Origin: Spirochaetes bacterium RIFOXYC1_FULL_54_7
GTDB taxonomy: Bacteria; Spirochaetota; Spirochaetia; Treponematales; UBA12059
Assembly: GCA_001830645.1 (NCBI GenBank)
Contig: MIBM01000437.1
Location: 18,333-38,104 of the forward strand
Length of the DNA: 19,772 nucleotides
Direction: 5' to 3'
The position numbers and the translations under genes are program-made. Shown here in pieces: positions 1 to 7,746 of this stretch (its first letter is position 1; the number at the start of each line of letters is the position of its first letter). The notes under the pieces are model-generated. The model made no database searches, was not told the DNA's origin, and saw only the letters and a program-made list of their open reading frames with translations.

Positions 1-212
1 TCTTCACCCTGGTGGTAATACGAGATGCCGTAGGTGTACGCCGTGCGGCTGGGCTCCAGGCCCGGGCAATCAACATGCTCGGAGCCAAGACGTCAAGACG
101 GCTTAGATTCCAGTTCAAGCCTGTCAAAGAAGTGCATGGCCATACATTTCCGCAAGTAGTGGTAGGCAGCCTGATGGGTTTTGTCATCGCTCTGGCGGTC
201 TGCACCTTGTAG
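1..212 (+). CDS. DUF212/YuiD-like divergent PAP2 family membrane protein, C-terminal fragment
   Basis: The gene is truncated by the window edge. The reading frame is open from base 3 and ends at TAG 210-212. The visible C-terminal part of about 69 residues contains VIRDAVGVRRAAG followed by LQARAIN. This resembles the 'MYDAAGVRRAAGKQA' segment of the DUF212 family (divergent PAP2, acid phosphatase/vanadium haloperoxidase-related). The end, VKEVHGHTFPQVVVGSLMG and a hydrophobic tail, matches the family's terminal 'LKE-LGHTPLEVL-GA' motif and last membrane helix. Members are small (about 150 residues) integral membrane proteins of unproven function. The stop lies only 6 bases before the next start, so it probably belongs to the same transcript as the Rnf-like operon. 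An internal ATG at 12 is not the true start, because the conserved motif already begins upstream of it. Confidence 0.75.
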   Translation, partial: FTLVVIRDAVGVRRAAGLQARAINMLGAKTSRRLRFQFKPVKEVHGHTFPQVVVGSLMGFVIALAVCTL

Positions 213-218
213 GACACG

Positions 219-1700
219 ATGGCAGCAGGAACCCGCACCCATTCAAAGTGGGTACAGACCCTATGTATTCCGGGCATCCTTGCCATACTGATACTCCTTG
301 CGGCACGCGGTAGTGAAACGATTCGGGTTTCATTCAGCACCGATGACTTCGTCGCTATTGCTTTTCCTGCAGGCTCGCCTTCATCAGAAGTAGAAAACGC
401 TCTGGTTCGGCGTGGTATTGACACTATCATAAGCGAAGACAACGTGCTGGTTCCGATGACTGATTTTGTGCGTCTTGAGTATCTGACTCTTTCGGAAGTG
501 GCGAGACGAGTAAAAGCCGATGATCCTCGCCATACTCCATTGACAGCAATCCTCGCTTCATCTTTTGCCATGACCGAAGCTGATGAGCCTTGGCGGATTT
601 GGTTTGTGCCAGTGGATTCCAGTGCTGTATACGAGGCGATACAGAGTGTTTTTACTGAAATCGGCGGTGATTGGGCCTGGGATGCCCAGCCTCCTTCACC
701 GGTTCTCCGCTTCCTGTGGATCATCTGGTTGGCCTGGATCTTGTGGCTCTTGGCAGGCCGGCCGGTAAAAAGCAGACTCTACCACGGAGTATTGATAGCT
801 GCCTGGATCCCTCTTGCTTTCATCCAGACTTTGCCAGCTGCGGCTCTAATGGTTGTCGGACAGGGAATTTCGACAATCCTTGGCATGCATATCATGGCTG
901 GTGGACGGAAGCAACGAATGGGTAACCACGGCATCCGCAAACTGCTGGTCAATCTGGCTCCTTTCCTGTTGTCGATGCTGTTTCTGCTATCCATCGATCC
1001 TGAATTGCTGATTCCAGCGAGTGCCTCGGGGGTAATGCTTATTCTGTTGAAAGTTTATAGAGAACAGATTTCAAAATTTCTTGAAAAACGACGTTTACAT
1101 TGCAATCCACCATTCAGGTTGATTCTTGACGAAACACTAAGGGAAAAGGCTATCAAAATCGGTATATTTACCATCATACCCCTCGTCATAATGATCACCC
1201 TTAATCTGATCGCACCTTTCCGTCCTGGTGATCACTCAGCCTACCAACTCGTCTTCATCAAAGATCCGCTCCAGAAGATGAATGTACCGGATTATATTGG
1301 CATGATCAGATCTCATACTGTATACCAGGAGGCTATAACCTGGGGTCGACTTGGGGAAGCAAGCTGGATGACAGACACTTATACGCGGCCGTATCGATTT
1401 GAAATGCTAGGTGACAGGATCGTGCGGGGTGTAGCAGACAATGGGAGCAGTACGGATAGCTTCCAGAATTCGTATGGACTGGATAAAGAGTTAAAACGTA
1501 TCCTCGAGCATACCAAGGGTGGTACACCACTTGTGATTCAAGGAGACGATATTCCCCGAAACAATACAATACAGCTTGATTCACTGGGGGTTGTTTTCTA
1601 TATAATGTCTATGGCTCCCTTCTGCGTACTGGGACTACGTGGGGTAGGCCAATCAAGGCGGAGGATAATAACGTCGTATTTAAACAGGCAGGTAGCATGA
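219..1700 (+). CDS. Unknown polytopic membrane protein heading the Rnf-like operon
   Basis: I do not recognise this 493-residue protein. Residues about 14-29 form an N-terminal membrane anchor. A soluble, probably extracytoplasmic segment of about 130 residues follows. A cluster of likely membrane helices comes next (about 163-180, 188-226, 241-278 and 313-332). A second soluble segment of about 120 residues (about 335-455) follows, and then a last helix near 455-473 with a basic tail (QSRRRIITSYL). No cofactor, kinase or protease motif is apparent. The ATG at 219 is preceded by a short AGGA-like element. The stop overlaps the rnfC start as ATGA, so the two are translationally coupled. This argues for a role with the Rnf-like complex, either as an added subunit or an assembly factor; that role is inference from context. 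The usual Rnf order has no gene of this kind at the head and has rnfB at the end, which is missing here. Confidence 0.85.
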   Translation: MAAGTRTHSKWVQTLCIPGILAILILLAARGSETIRVSFSTDDFVAIAFPAGSPSSEVENALVRRGIDTIISEDNVLVPMTDFVRLEYLTLSEVARRVKADDPRHTPLTAILASSFAMTEADEPWRIWFVPVDSSAVYEAIQSVFTEIGGDWAWDAQPPSPVLRFLWIIWLAWILWLLAGRPVKSRLYHGVLIAAWIPLAFIQTLPAAALMVVGQGISTILGMHIMAGGRKQRMGNHGIRKLLVNLAPFLLSMLFLLSIDPELLIPASASGVMLILLKVYREQISKFLEKRRLHCNPPFRLILDETLREKAIKIGIFTIIPLVIMITLNLIAPFRPGDHSAYQLVFIKDPLQKMNVPDYIGMIRSHTVYQEAITWGRLGEASWMTDTYTRPYRFEMLGDRIVRGVADNGSSTDSFQNSYGLDKELKRILEHTKGGTPLVIQGDDIPRNNTIQLDSLGVVFYIMSMAPFCVLGLRGVGQSRRRIITSYLNRQVA

Positions 1701-2992
1701 CCAACGTCCGAGGTTTCAAACGAGGTGGAGTATCCACTGTATCCAGAATCCATTATCACTCCGAACCCATAGAAAATGCGTTTCTACCTATGAATGCATT
1801 GCTCCTGCTGCGTGAAAACCAGTTTTCTGTAGAGGCCAAACCTGTCGTTTCAGAAGGGCAGGAAGTAAAAGAAGGACAGTTAGTTGCCCGTGGTTATGGT
1901 AAAAACTCGTCTCATGTCCATTCACCGATCCCGGGGATAGTCCGGAGGATTGGAAAGACAGTAACCCCTGATGGTTACGAAACTACTTCAATAGTCATTT
2001 CTCTTGAAGGTTCTTTCAGTGTCCTGGGAAAGCGGCCGGAGAGGTATCTCTGGCGATCACTCAATAAAACCGATATTTCCCATATCATTCAGGACAAGGG
2101 CTTGATGCGGGTCTCCACCGGAGAACCCCTACACCAGATAATCTCCGACTGCAGCAAGAGGGACGGGATCATCATTGCAGTCAATGCACTTGAGATGGAT
2201 CAATATCGCAGAGTGGAAGAGGAGATCATGCTACGGCGGATCAACGACGTCGTTGATGCCTGCGCCATAGCCGCCAGGATGGTCAAGCCGGACAGGATCG
2301 TATTCATGATTGATACAGATTTTCCTAAGGCCCAGATTCCGGTCATCATGTTGGCTGCCGCCCAGACAGAACTGGAGATTTCTGTAGAGCGATTCCAGCG
2401 ACGTTTTCCCCAGGACCTGCCACGGCAGATCGCCATAGCTCTTGGACTGAAGGATGATTCATCTCTCTGCATCCTTGAACCCAGTACTTTGGTGGTTCTC
2501 CATGATGCCATCGTTTCAAATAAACCCCATATAGAGCAGTATGTTTATATCGGGGGAGGAGCCATGAAAGCTCCGGTAATACTCAAGGCCAGGATTGGTA
2601 CGACCATAGGTGATCTGATAGAGGAATGCGGAGGATTTTCAGGACAACCAGACCGGATATGCATCAATGATCCCTACCGCGGTTTAGCAGCAGCGGATCT
2701 TGACGTACCACTTACTAGATCAACCAGGGCAGTGCTTGCCTTGACCAAGCATGAGACAAAACCAGCCTCCGAGCGCCCGTGCAACCGATGTGGCAATTGC
2801 TTGCGGGCCTGTCCCGAAGGCCTTCATCCTTATTTACTCAATAAACTGCTCCTGGCCGACAAGATTGAAGAAGCTTTTGCTGCAGGCCTTGGACGTTGCA
2901 CCTTCTGTGGAGCCTGTGCCTATACGTGCTGGTCAAGAATCCCACTCGTTGAACGATTCAAATCCGTTTGCCTGAAAGATAAAAGTAGATGA
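1697..2992 (+). CDS. rnfC: RnfC-like subunit of an Rnf/NQR-type electron transport complex
   Basis: In Rnf complexes RnfC is the peripheral cytoplasmic subunit. It carries FMN and two 4Fe-4S clusters and is normally the site of NADH chemistry. This 431-residue protein has the family layout: an N-terminal FKRGGV start; a barrel-sandwich segment (about 45-105, with VSEGQEVKEGQLVA and HSPIPGIVRRIG); a Rossmann-like middle; an SLBB-like segment (ARIGTTIGDLIEECGGF, about 298-314); and two cysteine clusters. These are C362-x2-C365-x2-C368-x3-C372 and C401-x2-C404-x2-C407-x3-C411. The middle domain is odd. The usual glycine-rich loop GLGGAGFPT is replaced by KGLMRVSTGEPL (134-145), NGAECEPY by NALEMDQY, and YPQGGEKQ by FPQDLPRQ. 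FMN/NADH binding is therefore doubtful. The gene overlaps its neighbours on both sides through ATGA. Confidence 0.88.
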   Translation: MTNVRGFKRGGVSTVSRIHYHSEPIENAFLPMNALLLLRENQFSVEAKPVVSEGQEVKEGQLVARGYGKNSSHVHSPIPGIVRRIGKTVTPDGYETTSIVISLEGSFSVLGKRPERYLWRSLNKTDISHIIQDKGLMRVSTGEPLHQIISDCSKRDGIIIAVNALEMDQYRRVEEEIMLRRINDVVDACAIAARMVKPDRIVFMIDTDFPKAQIPVIMLAAAQTELEISVERFQRRFPQDLPRQIAIALGLKDDSSLCILEPSTLVVLHDAIVSNKPHIEQYVYIGGGAMKAPVILKARIGTTIGDLIEECGGFSGQPDRICINDPYRGLAAADLDVPLTRSTRAVLALTKHETKPASERPCNRCGNCLRACPEGLHPYLLNKLLLADKIEEAFAAGLGRCTFCGACAYTCWSRIPLVERFKSVCLKDKSR

Positions 2993-4080
2993 AAAGCATT
3001 CCCGAGACCAACCTGACTGCTCCGCATATTCATGATTGGCACACCACATCCAAAGCTGCCTGGATCTGCTCGGCAACTCTCATGCCAGTAGTGATGGCCT
3101 CCGTTCTGCTCTACGGAATGCCGGCTGTTTCTGTGTGGATTGCGTCATTGATTGGAGCGATACTCGCCGAAACCCTGGTGGCCGTAGCACTTAAAAAGTT
3201 GTCACTTTCTGATGGCAGTTCTGTTCTGACAAGTCTGCTGGTAGCCTGCGCGATTCCGCCTGGGGCTCCTTTTTATATTCCGGTCTCAGCATCGCTTTTC
3301 GCTATCTTGGGTATCAAGACAGTCTTCGGCGGACTGGGATCAAACTGGATGAATCCTGCCCTCGGGGGCATAGCCTTTGCCTATGCCAACTGGCCAAACG
3401 CCATGCGTAGATTCATGTTGCCTTCGGGTATGGTCAATATTGATGGCCTGAGTGCCTCAACCCCGTTGGACGTTGCCAGGAATTTCAATGGCACTGAAGC
3501 TTCCCGGGTAATGGATGCTTTCCGGACTGTGGGTTACCCGCTGTCCGACATAGACATCACGGTTACCGGTTTCCTCAATGATTCGCTTTTCTCCCATCTC
3601 GGAGCACGGTTGCCTGAAGGCTATGTAGACCTGATCATAGGCTTGAAACCTGGTACCCTTGGCGAAAGTACACTGTTGGCAGTCCTGGCAGGATCCATAG
3701 TCCTGTTGGCCTTTAATTTGATCAAACTTGAAATTCCGCTGGGTATGATCGTTGCCTTCTCGATCCTCAGCCGTATATTTGGTACAGGGCTACCGGGAGA
3801 AGAGTTGTTTGGAGGAGACATATTGTTCGCCCTGAGTAGTGGTGGTTTCATGTTGGCTACCTTCTATATGGCCACAGACCCGGTTACCTCACCGGTTGAT
3901 CATCGTCTTGCCGGTCTATATGGCCTAGGTATCGGTGCTTTGGCTTTCATTTTCAGACGCTGGGGAGCCCATGCTGAAGGCATCGTTTATGCAATCCTGG
4001 TAATGAACATTCTGGTGCCGACTGTAGAGAGAAAACTGATGCCCGGATTGAAGGCATCTGAGAGAGCAACAGTACTATGA
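2989..4080 (+). CDS. rnfD: RnfD-like membrane subunit
   Basis: RnfD (NqrB-related) is an integral membrane subunit with a covalently bound FMN, on the ion-translocating side of Rnf. This 363-residue protein shows repeated hydrophobic helices, the family signature DGSSVLTSLLVACAIPP (75-91), GSNWMNPALGGIAF (117-130) and a C-terminal ATDPVTSP region. The usual ApbE flavinylation motif, (S/T)GAT, appears as S155-A-S-T158 within DGLSASTPLD. The acceptor threonine is present, but the two central residues differ. A substrate and partner role in electron flow is expected from the family. Whether FMN is attached here is uncertain. It is coupled by ATGA overlaps to rnfC upstream and rnfG downstream. 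Confidence 0.88.
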   Translation: MKSIPETNLTAPHIHDWHTTSKAAWICSATLMPVVMASVLLYGMPAVSVWIASLIGAILAETLVAVALKKLSLSDGSSVLTSLLVACAIPPGAPFYIPVSASLFAILGIKTVFGGLGSNWMNPALGGIAFAYANWPNAMRRFMLPSGMVNIDGLSASTPLDVARNFNGTEASRVMDAFRTVGYPLSDIDITVTGFLNDSLFSHLGARLPEGYVDLIIGLKPGTLGESTLLAVLAGSIVLLAFNLIKLEIPLGMIVAFSILSRIFGTGLPGEELFGGDILFALSSGGFMLATFYMATDPVTSPVDHRLAGLYGLGIGALAFIFRRWGAHAEGIVYAILVMNILVPTVERKLMPGLKASERATVL

Positions 4081-4571
4081 AGATTTTCAAGTTTGACAAA
4101 CCCCACATGGTTTTGCTTGGTGCCATGCTAGTGTTGCTGACTCTAGCTGGCTTTGTATCCCACGCCAGTTCAAAGGCTGTGGAGCGGAAGATCATTGCTT
4201 CTGCCTCCGATTTGATGGTATCGCGATCAACAAGTTATCATTGGGAATTCCTGAGGGATGGTATGGTTCTGGGAAGGATACTTTCTGGGGATGAGGCCGT
4301 GTACGTTTTCACCTTACGACTGTTTGGTGGTGATCATCGGTATGCCATCACCCTTCAGGATGATGGTCGTCCCCAAGCGTTTGCAGATCTGGGTACTGGT
4401 CCTGTTTCGCCTCATTCCGCACGGATCGCTAGGGTAATGAAGGCCCATGCTGGCGAGCCTCTGGAGGACAGTTATGCCATTGATCCATTGATAGCACATA
4501 CTATCATGGCTAGCATACAAACTATCGCGATTCAAGAACGCTCCAGGAAAGAGGCTTCAATTGGTGAATGA
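4077..4571 (+). CDS. rnfG: Short, divergent RnfG-like subunit
   Basis: This 164-residue protein has one N-terminal membrane helix (about 11-30) and a small extracytoplasmic domain, and it sits at the rnfG position. RnfG normally carries covalent FMN on the threonine of an SGAT motif in an FMN-binding domain (PF04205-type) and is about 180-210 residues long. Here the domain is reduced. The ETPGLG-type region is not visible, and the expected motif corresponds at best to D136-P-L-I-A-H-T142, which keeps the aspartate and threonine but not S-G-A. The assignment rests mainly on position, topology and faint similarity (VFTLRLFGGDHRYAITL). The start overlaps the rnfD stop as ATGA. It could be a degenerate RnfG that no longer binds flavin or a replacement periplasmic subunit. 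Confidence 0.65.
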   Translation: MKIFKFDKPHMVLLGAMLVLLTLAGFVSHASSKAVERKIIASASDLMVSRSTSYHWEFLRDGMVLGRILSGDEAVYVFTLRLFGGDHRYAITLQDDGRPQAFADLGTGPVSPHSARIARVMKAHAGEPLEDSYAIDPLIAHTIMASIQTIAIQERSRKEASIGE

Positions 4572-5148
4572 TACAGGGCGGTATAGCCCATTCCTGCCTC
4601 TTCTGGCAGGCCTTGTTCCCTTTTATATCATGGTAACCAGTACAGCAGGCGGGTTGATGGCCTCGGGTGGTTTTTTAATTGCCTATACAATTGCCTTCAT
4701 ATCTACGTCATATCTACCTTCTTCTTTCAATAAATCGATGATTTTCGTTGCTTCAATATTATTTTCTACAATCGGTGTATCCCTTTTTGCATCACTGGTC
4801 AGAGTAATCAACCCTTTTCTTTATGAAAGATTTTCCCCGGTTATCTTTATGGCTTGTTTTTCTGCGCCTGTTTACCAGGTCGCTGGAATACCCGGTACTG
4901 GTTTTGACCGGGATCGTGGCTGGGAGCAACTAGCCCATGGCTTGGGCTTTTCTCTGACAATCGTGGCCATCGGCCTTCTCCGGGAAGTTATCACCACAGG
5001 AAGCGTCATGATCACCTTGGTTCCAGCAGATCAATCAAGGACCATTCTAGCCTTTTTTGCCCAGCCCTCGGGGGCCTTCATCCTGCTGGCCATGATTCTA
5101 GCTGCTGGTAGGACTGCCGCCAGGATCTTGAAAAGGAGTACGGTGTGA
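4561..5148 (+). CDS. rnfE: RnfE-like membrane subunit
   Basis: RnfE (NqrD-related) pairs with RnfA in the membrane core. The 195-residue product has about six hydrophobic segments and the family C-terminal signature LAHGLGFSLTIVAIGLLREV, comparable with the 'DGLGMGLGFTLAL--LGAIREI' region of RnfE. In the family two cysteines, in GLCP and NC-(I/A), help ligate an intramembrane iron-sulfur centre. Here GLCP reads GLVP (V19), while the second site keeps its cysteine (MACFSAP, C99). The start is a TTG at 4561 or a GTG at 4564, both overlapping the end of rnfG by 8-11 bases. I cannot decide between them. The gene ends as GTGA, overlapping rnfA. Confidence 0.82.
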   Translation: MVNDTGRYSPFLPLLAGLVPFYIMVTSTAGGLMASGGFLIAYTIAFISTSYLPSSFNKSMIFVASILFSTIGVSLFASLVRVINPFLYERFSPVIFMACFSAPVYQVAGIPGTGFDRDRGWEQLAHGLGFSLTIVAIGLLREVITTGSVMITLVPADQSRTILAFFAQPSGAFILLAMILAAGRTAARILKRSTV

Positions 5149-5720
5149 GTGAAATCGGATTGGCTTTTTATCTGGTATTCGGTGGCAACCTACTACTGGA
5201 ATGGGGTCTTTCAGAGTACAGAACAGTGGGTCCGGGCCGGAACCTTCAGAACGCTGTCTTGATCATCGTTGTCTCGGTACTTTCTACTCTGATCGCCGGC
5301 TTGATATTCAGGCTTGTACTGACACCGCTTGGGTTGGAAACCTTGATGCCTGTTATATTTGCGATGATTTTGTTTGGATTGCACTCTGTATTGAATTTCC
5401 TGGCCAGGTTCAAGGGTAAAACCGGAATGCCTTTGTCTGGTTTCTCTGATAACATATTGCCTATTTCTTTGGTTCTGTATGCTGCAGCCATGTCAACAGC
5501 ACGCATTGTGGGTTCTCCGTCACTGCTTCTCCTTGGTGGTTTAGCGGCTGCTCTGGGATATCTGGCTGCAGGCGTCCTGTTGGATGAAATAGTGGAGCGC
5601 TTGAGTCTGGAACCTGTGCCAGAGGCATTCAAGGGTAGTCCGATACGCTTTATGAGTGCCGGTCTTATTGCCTTGGTTTTTACCGGTATCGAAGCTGCTT
5701 TCCTGATAAAAATCTCCTGA
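5145..5720 (+). CDS. rnfA: RnfA-like membrane subunit without cysteines
   Basis: RnfA (NqrE-related) is the second half of the RnfA/RnfE membrane core. The 191-residue protein has the length and helix pattern of the family. It ends with the characteristic motif EPVPEAFKGSPIRFMSAGL, which matches 'DVPKAFKG-PI-LITAGL' of RnfA. It contains no cysteine at all. The two positions that normally ligate an iron-sulfur centre, LGICPF and TTNCAVLG, appear as WGLSEY (S23) and LVLYAAA (Y112). The start is a GTG at 5145, overlapping the rnfE stop, with a good AAGGAG 6-7 bases upstream. The operon appears to end here: no rnfB follows, and 85 bases separate the stop from the next gene. Confidence 0.85.
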   Translation: MSEIGLAFYLVFGGNLLLEWGLSEYRTVGPGRNLQNAVLIIVVSVLSTLIAGLIFRLVLTPLGLETLMPVIFAMILFGLHSVLNFLARFKGKTGMPLSGFSDNILPISLVLYAAAMSTARIVGSPSLLLLGGLAAALGYLAAGVLLDEIVERLSLEPVPEAFKGSPIRFMSAGLIALVFTGIEAAFLIKIS

Positions 5721-5805
5721 GCATACTCCATGTTTAGGTAATTTCGTCTATCCTGCATTACCAAAACAAGGTATACTCCAAGGGAATAGTCAAGGATTAC
5801 AGGGA
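5721..5805 (+). promoter_or_regulatory. Intergenic gap with a weak candidate promoter before the GH57 gene
   Basis: This 85-base gap separates the Rnf-like operon from the next transcription block. TATACT at 5772-5777 resembles a -10 box, but no recognisable -35 lies at the right distance. The octamer ATACTCCA occurs twice (5723-5730 and 5773-5780), 50 bases apart. AGGGA just before the ATG at 5806 is a plausible ribosome site. No terminator hairpin was seen after rnfA, so readthrough remains possible. Confidence 0.25.
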
Positions 5806-7713
5806 ATGCAAAAAACTTTTTTGATCATTGGAGCATATAATCATCTCCCCGAGGGGCTTTCCGAGTCCGAATTCGAGGGGGTGTACCAATCCTGCTATCG
5901 CCCCTTTCTCTCGGTGCTCAACCGCTTCCCCGAAATTCAGGCCACCTTGTTTTTTTCTGGCTCCCTGCTGAAACGTTTTGAATTCCGGCATCCCGAATAT
6001 CTCATGCTGTTGGAAGAGATGACCGCACGCAGGCAGGTGGAACTCCTTGGTGGAGGTTTTTATGCACCTATCATGCCTCTTATTCCCAGTGCTGATCGGC
6101 TGGGTCAGATTGAATTATTAACCACCTATCTGCGCAAGACCTTTGGCAAACGACCCCGAGGGTGTTGGCTGTCAGAATTTGCCTGGGAACCTTGGTTATC
6201 ATCAACACTTCAAACTTGTGGCATGGATTATACCTTTCTCAGCGCTGAGCAGTTTGTGGAGAGTATCCCGGAAAGCAAGTTAGCCCTGTTGCCTATAATT
6301 ACCGAGGATCAGGGGCGATGCACCACTATATTGCCGGTCCATGATTGTTCAACCAGTTTTGGTGAGCCCCTTGGTTTCGTGGCTGGACTTGAACAACTGC
6401 GTCCAAGTCCTCTGCATATCCTCATGATGCCCGGCGAAAGCATCAGCAGCTTGTGGGAAAGTTCGGGGCTTGAATCGCCGGATGTGTATATGGAACGAAC
6501 CTTTGCCTGGTTACGGAAAAATGCTCTGGAATATGAAACCACAACACCTTCACGATATCTCAAGACCAACCGGCAATGGGCAAAAGCATATTTTCCGGGT
6601 ACTGCATCAAAGCGTTTGATACAAAGGGATGATACGCACAACCATAGCACCGTTGGAAGCATCAGGAATACCTTGCTCCGCTATGCGGCCAGTTCTGCCT
6701 TGTACACCCGTATGTACTATGTCCACTTACTGATCGGGCAACTTAGGGGTGACAAATCCAGAAAGAAGACCGCAGTAGAAGATCTATGGAAAAGTCAATG
6801 CGGCGATGCCTTCTGGATCACGAAGCGCGGAGGCATCCGGATTCCTTCAATACGGCAGGCGGCATATCAATCCTTGATCGATTCGGAGCAGACGACCAGG
6901 ACCAAAGAAACCTTTAGTCCTGGAATAATCAGGGCGGACATGGATTTTGATGGGCACAAAGAATATTTGTACCAAGGATCCGTACTGAATGCTTATGTAC
7001 ACAGCAAGGGTGGAGCAGTGGTCGAACTCGATGCCATCCGATGGCGACGGAACCTGTGTGATATTTTCTGGCCCTCCACAGAAGGTCAGGAATCACGTAA
7101 AACCATGTTTCTGGACAGGATTTATCCTGATCAGCCTTTGGCAGAAACAGCACTGCATCCCTGGCAGTCAGACATTTCATCCTTCGGGGATCAACGGTAT
7201 GAGAATGACCCCAGTCAGGACAGCCCTGATTCCATCGGCTTTTCACGTGACGCAACCCTGCTAATAGGGGCATCGCCTAGACAATTGGGCTTACGGAAAC
7301 GTTATACGTTCCAAAGCAAGCATATAAAAGTTGCCTATGACCTTTTAAATCCATCGGAACATGACATCGATTTCTGGTTCGGTATAGAAATGAATTTTTC
7401 TATCCTTCCCGGTGAACTTGATGCGATAACAATGGATGGTAACAATGTAGATCCTGGTTTTTTTTATGCTCTGGATGGTGTAGATCATGGACTTCTATCG
7501 TGTCTCATTCTCAACGGCAGCACTACTGTACAGACTCTTGAACTGAAATCCACTATTCCTTTCAACCTCTCATCAGCTACTATCCTGGATAGTACTCCGT
7601 TTCCGGATATTGATGCCTGCGTACAGGGTTGTACTATCCTGCTGGCATGGCATATCCAGCTAAAACCAGATGCTGCATGGTCGGGCAAACTGGATCTTTC
7701 AGTCCGGGACTAG
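5806..7713 (+). CDS. GH57 4-alpha-glucanotransferase-type protein (DUF1925/DUF1926), possibly inactive
   Basis: At 635 residues this matches the length of Thermococcus-type GH57 4-alpha-glucanotransferase (about 650), which transfers alpha-1,4-glucan segments in the cytoplasm. The N-terminal barrel shows NHLP (family NHQP, 12-15), SGSLLKRFEFRHPEY, GGGFYAPIMPLIP (82-94) and WLSEFAWEP, with the nucleophile glutamate at E124. The DUF1925-like middle has LYTRMYYVHLLI and QCGDAFW (331-337). The DUF1926-like C-terminus starts near 380 (DGHKEYLYQGSVLNAYV). The fourth conserved region, which usually reads DDGEKFG and holds the acid/base aspartate, here reads MMPGESIS (207-214). The aspartate appears to be lost, so the protein may be inactive, glucan-binding only, or altered in mechanism. 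It lies between the Rnf-like operon and murC with no other sugar-polymer gene adjacent. Confidence 0.8.
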   Translation: MQKTFLIIGAYNHLPEGLSESEFEGVYQSCYRPFLSVLNRFPEIQATLFFSGSLLKRFEFRHPEYLMLLEEMTARRQVELLGGGFYAPIMPLIPSADRLGQIELLTTYLRKTFGKRPRGCWLSEFAWEPWLSSTLQTCGMDYTFLSAEQFVESIPESKLALLPIITEDQGRCTTILPVHDCSTSFGEPLGFVAGLEQLRPSPLHILMMPGESISSLWESSGLESPDVYMERTFAWLRKNALEYETTTPSRYLKTNRQWAKAYFPGTASKRLIQRDDTHNHSTVGSIRNTLLRYAASSALYTRMYYVHLLIGQLRGDKSRKKTAVEDLWKSQCGDAFWITKRGGIRIPSIRQAAYQSLIDSEQTTRTKETFSPGIIRADMDFDGHKEYLYQGSVLNAYVHSKGGAVVELDAIRWRRNLCDIFWPSTEGQESRKTMFLDRIYPDQPLAETALHPWQSDISSFGDQRYENDPSQDSPDSIGFSRDATLLIGASPRQLGLRKRYTFQSKHIKVAYDLLNPSEHDIDFWFGIEMNFSILPGELDAITMDGNNVDPGFFYALDGVDHGLLSCLILNGSTTVQTLELKSTIPFNLSSATILDSTPFPDIDACVQGCTILLAWHIQLKPDAAWSGKLDLSVRD

Positions 7714-7746
7714 CGGATCTGTCAGCGTTCAGGCTAGGATTCATCC

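Noticed and set aside
1697..5720. Decaying rnf pseudogene cluster
   Set aside because: All frames are open, lengths are near normal apart from rnfG, and the coupled overlaps are preserved, which argues for selection on the whole operon.
5246..5764. Long minus-strand reading frame opposite rnfA
   Set aside because: It is a shadow of the rnfA codon pattern with no recognisable protein features and no ribosome site.
5723..5780. Repeated octamer ATACTCCA as an operator
   Set aside because: Two copies of 8 bases, 50 bases apart, are too little to support a binding site without comparative data.
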